Assembly (NCBI GenBank): GCA_011371515.1
Contig: DRQE01000032.1
Coordinates: 1-18,286 of the forward strand
Length of the DNA stretch: 18,286 bases
Source: Deltaproteobacteria bacterium
GTDB lineage: Bacteria; Desulfobacterota; GWC2-55-46; DRQE01
Reading direction: 5' to 3'
The notes beneath the pieces were generated by a model. It was not told the DNA's origin. It worked only from the letters and a program-made list of their open reading frames with translations, and did no database searches. The first letter of the stretch is position 1. Each line of letters starts with the position of its first letter. Below are positions 15,254-18,286 of this stretch, one piece after another. Made by a program: the position numbers and the translations under genes.

Positions 15254-16348
15254 ATGGAATACTACCTCTTTCTTACAGACAGGTGTAATATAAGCTGCTC
15301 TTATTGTTCGGCAGGAAGGGTGGTATCCAGAAAAGAGGGTAGACTCTTTCCAAAAGAAAGGTTTCCTGAACTAGTAGAGTTTATAAAGAGGAACAGAAAG
15401 TATCAGAAAAATGGCAGCAAAGAGGACATCGTTATATTCTTCGGGGGCGAGCCCCTTCTTGAGTGGCAACTCATAGAGGACTTTTTCAAGAGCGCAGAGG
15501 GGCTGGATGTAAGATACGGCCTGTATACAAACGGGCTTCTTTTAAAAAGCGTGCCAGTGGATGTGCTAAACAATCTTGATGTGCTCTTCGTATCCTTCGA
15601 CGGAGACAAAAACTCCCATGAAAAACACCGCGGCAGGGGCACCTACGATAGAATAATAGATAACCTTAAAGAGTTGAGGGGAAGACTTCGCTGCACCGTG
15701 CTTGGAAGGATAACCGTTGAAGAGGAGACGGACCTTTTCTCCTCTGTTACAAACATACTGGGCAGTTTCGTGGATGCCGTCTACTGGCAGATAGTAAATA
15801 AGCCACGGTTCAACGATCCACAGGGCTTTATAAGGCGTTACAGAGAAGGAGCTGAAAGGCTCTTTCGTCTGTGGATCGAGAGGCTCGGGGAGGGCCAGCC
15901 CCTCAACATAATACCCATTCAGGCTATAGTGGCAAGCCTTCTTTTCAGCTATAATGGAGATGTCTCATTCAGGTGTGGTGCGGGCTCGGTTCACCGCACG
16001 ATAGATGTGGATGGCAACATCTACTGGTGCGACGAATATGTGGGCGATGAAAGGGGCAGAATAGGGCACATAACCGACAGTGTGCCTCCTCTTGATGTGT
16101 TTGTACACCATACAGCCCTCTTTGAGGACTGCAAAGACTGTGATGTGGCACCAATATGCCTTGGCAGGTGCAGAAAGGCACTTACCGAGTACAGTACAGA
16201 GCAGAAAAGGCTCTACTGTGCGATGACAAGATATCTTATAAACCTCGTAAGAGAGGGCATTGGAGAGATTAAAGAGGTCGTAGACCAGCGGGGCTACAGA
16301 TTGGAGGACATCTACCAAGGACCCTACTGGACCGAGGAGATACCCTGA
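15254..16348 (+). CDS. Radical SAM/SPASM-domain protein, substrate unknown
   Basis: A radical SAM enzyme with a C-terminal SPASM domain that binds extra Fe-S clusters. The SAM cluster motif CX3CX2C is at Cys11, Cys15, Cys18 (TDRCNISCSYCSAG), and the SAM-binding GGEP at 64-67 (IFFGGEPLLEW). The SPASM pattern is complete: Cys241, Cys259 (C-X12-G-X4-C in DVDGNIYWC), then Cys293, Cys296, Cys302, Cys306 (CX2CX5CX3C) and Cys322. Length 364 residues. SPASM proteins modify ribosomal peptides or mature sulfatases and other proteins; it resembles the putative peptide-modifying rSAM proteins known mainly from archaea, but I cannot assign a subfamily. The start has GGGAGGT 8 nt upstream. No short precursor gene, RRE/PqqD-like domain, sulfatase or exporter is next to it. 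It appears to be a single-gene unit, with a new promoter 13 nt after its stop. Confidence 0.88.
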   Translation: MEYYLFLTDRCNISCSYCSAGRVVSRKEGRLFPKERFPELVEFIKRNRKYQKNGSKEDIVIFFGGEPLLEWQLIEDFFKSAEGLDVRYGLYTNGLLLKSVPVDVLNNLDVLFVSFDGDKNSHEKHRGRGTYDRIIDNLKELRGRLRCTVLGRITVEEETDLFSSVTNILGSFVDAVYWQIVNKPRFNDPQGFIRRYREGAERLFRLWIERLGEGQPLNIIPIQAIVASLLFSYNGDVSFRCGAGSVHRTIDVDGNIYWCDEYVGDERGRIGHITDSVPPLDVFVHHTALFEDCKDCDVAPICLGRCRKALTEYSTEQKRLYCAMTRYLINLVREGIGEIKEVVDQRGYRLEDIYQGPYWTEEIP

Positions 16349-16360
16349 CGGAAGGGATGC

Positions 16361-16390
16361 TTGACAGTCTGACTCGTTTTAAATTATACT
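16361..16390 (+). promoter_or_regulatory. Promoter of the DUF2007-sirtuin-yjbQ-rsmD operon
   Basis: Perfect -35 TTGACA (16361-16366), 18-nt spacer, strong -10 TATACT (16385-16390). The ATG at 16401 is 10 nt past the -10, with no Shine-Dalgarno site between (CATATAACCC), so the leader is at most a few nucleotides. Confidence 0.7.
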
Positions 16391-16400
16391 CATATAACCC

Positions 16401-16658
16401 ATGGCAAGGAAGATAAGATTTGTAGATATTTACATACTTTACGATGATCTGGATGCCTCTATAATAGAGGAGCTTCTGGAGGAGTGCAACATAGACTGCA
16501 TCGTAAGGGACCTCGACATGGTAGATACCGTTGACCGTGCAGGTATGGTGGGTAAAAGGGTGGCTGTGGAGGCAGGTCAAGAGGACAATGCAAGGCAGAT
16601 AATAAGGGATGCCATAAGGAGTGGCCTTATATCAAACGAAGGAAGTTTTGAGACCTGA
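16401..16658 (+). CDS. DUF2007-like small protein
   Basis: An 85-residue cytosolic protein without a signal peptide. The pattern of an N-terminal strand (VDIYILYD), a helix (DASIIEELLEECNID), a strand (CIVRD), a variable loop, then KRVAVEAGQEDNARQIIRDAI matches the small alpha/beta DUF2007 fold, called a putative signal-transducing protein in family databases; its true role is not known. It opens a four-gene run with a sirtuin 8 nt downstream. The start follows the promoter closely and has no ribosome binding site. Alternative: an unrelated ferredoxin-like small protein; I am fairly but not fully sure of the family. Confidence 0.72.
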   Translation: MARKIRFVDIYILYDDLDASIIEELLEECNIDCIVRDLDMVDTVDRAGMVGKRVAVEAGQEDNARQIIRDAIRSGLISNEGSFET

Positions 16659-16666
16659 TTTTTTAT

Positions 16667-17392
16667 ATGGATACCTCCCGACAGATAGAAGAGGTAAGAG
16701 AAAGGCTTGAGAGGGCAAGAAGGCCCGTAGCACTTACTGGAGCAGGCATCTCGGCAGAAAGCGGGGTGCCCACATTCAGAGGCAAGGACGGGCTGTGGAG
16801 AAACTACCGTGCCGAAGAGCTTGCAACCCCCGAGGCATTCCGAAAAGACCCTGAACTCGTCTGGGAGTTCTACGAATGGAGAAGAGGGCTTCTTTCAAAG
16901 GTCAAGCCCAACAGGGGCCATTACGCACTGGCAGAGCTCGAAAAGAAGAAAGAAGAGTTTGCCATCATAACACAGAATGTGGATGGTCTCCATAGCCTTG
17001 CAGGAAGTCGTAATGTGGTGGAGCTTCACGGCAATATATGGGTTGTAAGGTGTGCCGTGTGTGGTAAAGAGAAAGAAGATAGAACCGTGCCCATGGAGGA
17101 GATTCCACCACGCTGCAGCTGTGGAGGGCTTTTAAGGCCGGGGGTCGTGTGGTTTGGAGAGATGCTTCCTGTGGATGCTCTTAACAAAACCTATGAGCTC
17201 CTTGAGAATACAGACCTTATGCTCGTTATAGGCACATCAGGGGTGGTGCAACCTGCAGCATCCTTTGCAACTATGGTAAAACAGCGGGGTGCCTTCGTGG
17301 TAGAGATAAACCTCGAACGAACGCCAGTCTCTTCTTTCATGGATGTGGTTATAAACGGCAGGGCAGGTGATATACTGCCACAAATAGTCTGA
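16667..17392 (+). CDS. cobB: NAD-dependent protein deacylase, Sir2/CobB family class III
   Basis: Sirtuins remove acyl groups from protein lysines, using NAD+ and releasing nicotinamide and O-acyl-ADP-ribose. Motifs: GAGISAESGVPTFRG (25-39), TQNVDGLHSLAG with Asn104 and Asp106, catalytic His121 in ELHGN, zinc ligands Cys129, Cys132, Cys150, Cys152, then RPGVVWFGE and VIGTSGVVQPAA. Tyr69 and Arg72 (FYEWRR) form the Y-x-x-R pair that binds succinyl or malonyl groups in SIRT5 and E. coli CobB, so desuccinylase activity in addition to deacetylase is likely (inference). Length 241 residues is typical. The ATG has no clear Shine-Dalgarno site (TTTTTTAT precedes it), so translation may be coupled to the gene before it, 8 nt upstream. 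Confidence 0.94.
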   Translation: MDTSRQIEEVRERLERARRPVALTGAGISAESGVPTFRGKDGLWRNYRAEELATPEAFRKDPELVWEFYEWRRGLLSKVKPNRGHYALAELEKKKEEFAIITQNVDGLHSLAGSRNVVELHGNIWVVRCAVCGKEKEDRTVPMEEIPPRCSCGGLLRPGVVWFGEMLPVDALNKTYELLENTDLMLVIGTSGVVQPAASFATMVKQRGAFVVEINLERTPVSSFMDVVINGRAGDILPQIV

Positions 17393-17408
17393 AAGGAAGA
17401 TAAGAACA

Positions 17409-17825
17409 ATGAGGGTATTTACAGCAAACATAAGGCTTACCACCACAAAGAAGACCGAAGAGGTGAAGATAACGGATCAGGTTGAGGCAATTGTTGCCGA
17501 AAGCAGGATAAAAGAGGGCTTTGTGCTCGTCTCCACAGGACATACCACCGCAGCCATACACCTCAACAACGAAGACCGTGACTTGGAAGACGACTTCCAC
17601 CTCTTTCTTAACGAGCTTATCCCCAATAAAGCCGAGTACAAACACAACCGTGGTGAGTATGGCAGAAACGCGGATGCCCATTTTAAGTCCCTTCTGGTGG
17701 GCACAAGCCTTACACTGCCCGTGACCAAGGGAAGGCTGGGGCTTGGCCAGTGGCAGGCACTCTATTTTTCAGAATTCGATGGCCCCAGAAACAGGCTCAT
17801 CTCCGTAAAGGTAATGGGTATATAA
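17409..17825 (+). CDS. yjbQ: YjbQ family protein (UPF0047)
   Basis: A 138-residue protein of the widespread YjbQ/UPF0047 family. Members have been reported with weak thiamin phosphate synthase activity and form trimers with a conserved metal site; the physiological role is unsettled. Conserved features seen: VSTGHTTAAIHLNNED (41-56, with His45 and Asn54), EYKHNRGEYGRNADAHFKSLLVGTS (His79, His91), and the C-terminal LGLGQWQALYFSEFDGPR. AAGGAAG lies about 9 nt before the ATG. It sits 16 nt after the sirtuin gene and 5 nt before rsmD. Confidence 0.9.
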   Translation: MRVFTANIRLTTTKKTEEVKITDQVEAIVAESRIKEGFVLVSTGHTTAAIHLNNEDRDLEDDFHLFLNELIPNKAEYKHNRGEYGRNADAHFKSLLVGTSLTLPVTKGRLGLGQWQALYFSEFDGPRNRLISVKVMGI

Positions 17826-17830
17826 TTACT

Positions 17831-18286
17831 ATGAGGATTACAGGTGGTGCCAGAAGGGGAACAAGGCTTGCCACCTTTGGACACAGACTCATAAGGCCCA
17901 CCACAGACAGGGTGAGAGAGGCGATATTCAATGTGCTCGGCCAGAGGCTCGATGGCAAAAAGGTGCTCGACCTCTTTGCAGGCACGGGGGCAATGGCAAT
18001 AGAGGCACTAAGCAGAGGGGCAGAAGAGGCAACCCTTGTGGACCGCTCGACAGGGGCAATAGACGTTATAAGACGAAACCTTAAGATATGTGGCTACACG
18101 GACAGGGCAAGGGTTGTAAAGAAGGATACCATTGCAGCCATAAAGGAGCTTTCAGAAAGAGGCGAGACCTTCGATATTATATTTATAGATGCTCCATACG
18201 GAGAGCCAGAGCTTACGGCAAGAACAGTTAAGACGATTGCAGAAACCTCTGTGCTTGCCACAGATGGCGTTATAGTATGTGAGAGC
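17831..18286 (+). CDS. rsmD: 16S rRNA (guanine966-N2)-methyltransferase RsmD, 3' end beyond the window
   Basis: RsmD methylates N2 of G966 in helix 31 of 16S rRNA in the assembled small subunit. The N-terminus MRITGGARRGTRL and RPTTDRVREAIFNVL are family signatures. Motif I is VLDLFAGTGAMAIEALSRGA, followed by TLVDRS and the catalytic motif IV at 120-123. That motif reads Asp-Ala-Pro-Tyr rather than the usual D-P-P-[FY]. The window ends at codon 152, in frame and without a stop; the usual length is about 180-190, so about 30-40 residues are missing. The ATG is 5 nt after the yjbQ stop. No strong Shine-Dalgarno site is visible. Confidence 0.92.
   Translation, partial: MRITGGARRGTRLATFGHRLIRPTTDRVREAIFNVLGQRLDGKKVLDLFAGTGAMAIEALSRGAEEATLVDRSTGAIDVIRRNLKICGYTDRARVVKKDTIAAIKELSERGETFDIIFIDAPYGEPELTARTVKTIAETSVLATDGVIVCES

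Noticed and set aside
17821..17826. A perfect TATAAT just before rsmD
   Set aside because: It overlaps the yjbQ stop codon, has no -35 at 16-18 nt (CATCTC), and a transcript start from it would fall inside rsmD. Chance is more likely than a promoter.
1..18286. CRISPR array, tRNA or rRNA genes, insertion sequences, riboswitch
   Set aside because: No evenly spaced repeats, cloverleaf-like sequence, transposase motif or recognisable riboswitch core was seen; nearly all sequence is accounted for by genes and short promoters.

Overview
The window is a dense bacterial chromosomal segment of about 18.3 kb. It holds housekeeping and cofactor genes in short, tightly packed operons with almost no spare DNA. 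I see no rRNA, tRNA, CRISPR array, insertion sequence, prophage or plasmid gene. Purine-rich codons (AGA/AGG for Arg, ATA for Ile) are used throughout, as is common in thermophiles. The biotin synthase carries residues expected of the type found in obligate anaerobes. Gene content and the def-fmt-DUF116 cluster fit an anaerobic or microaerophilic, possibly thermophilic, Gram-negative-like bacterium. Nitrospirota (Thermodesulfovibrio-like) is my best guess, with Desulfobacterota or Thermodesulfobacteria as alternatives. This placement is inference, not proof.

Layout. (1) 30-1463, minus: an Rqc2/RqcH (NFACT) ribosome-rescue protein. (2) 1592-5274, plus: biotin operon bioB-bioF-bioH-bioC, each gene overlapping the next, driven by a promoter embedded in a BirA operator and ending near a 10-bp hairpin. 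(3) 5329-6591, minus: a small secreted cytochrome c and, upstream of it, heme O synthase ctaB; each has its own promoter. (4) 6754-9677, plus: gatA-gatB of the tRNA amidotransferase, without gatC. (5) 9750-15121, minus: def-fmt-DUF116 followed by nadE and a MOFRL-type glycerate kinase; nadE has its own promoter. (6) 15254-16348, plus: a radical SAM/SPASM protein of unknown substrate, divergent from def. (7) 16401-18286, plus: a DUF2007-like small protein, a class III sirtuin, YjbQ, and RsmD, which is cut by the window end.

How they work together. BioC and BioH disguise and then release the pimeloyl chain on ACP, BioF makes KAPA and BioB closes the thiolane ring; bioA and bioD must lie elsewhere. 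Def and Fmt form the formyl-Met cycle of translation initiation. GatAB, RsmD and Rqc2 add further translation functions.

The most interesting points are: five genes whose best promoter sits only 7-11 nt before the start codon (likely leaderless or near-leaderless transcripts), while four others have normal leaders with Shine-Dalgarno sites; the BirA operator fused to the bio promoter; the unusual BioB cluster ligands; and an orphan SPASM enzyme with no visible precursor peptide.
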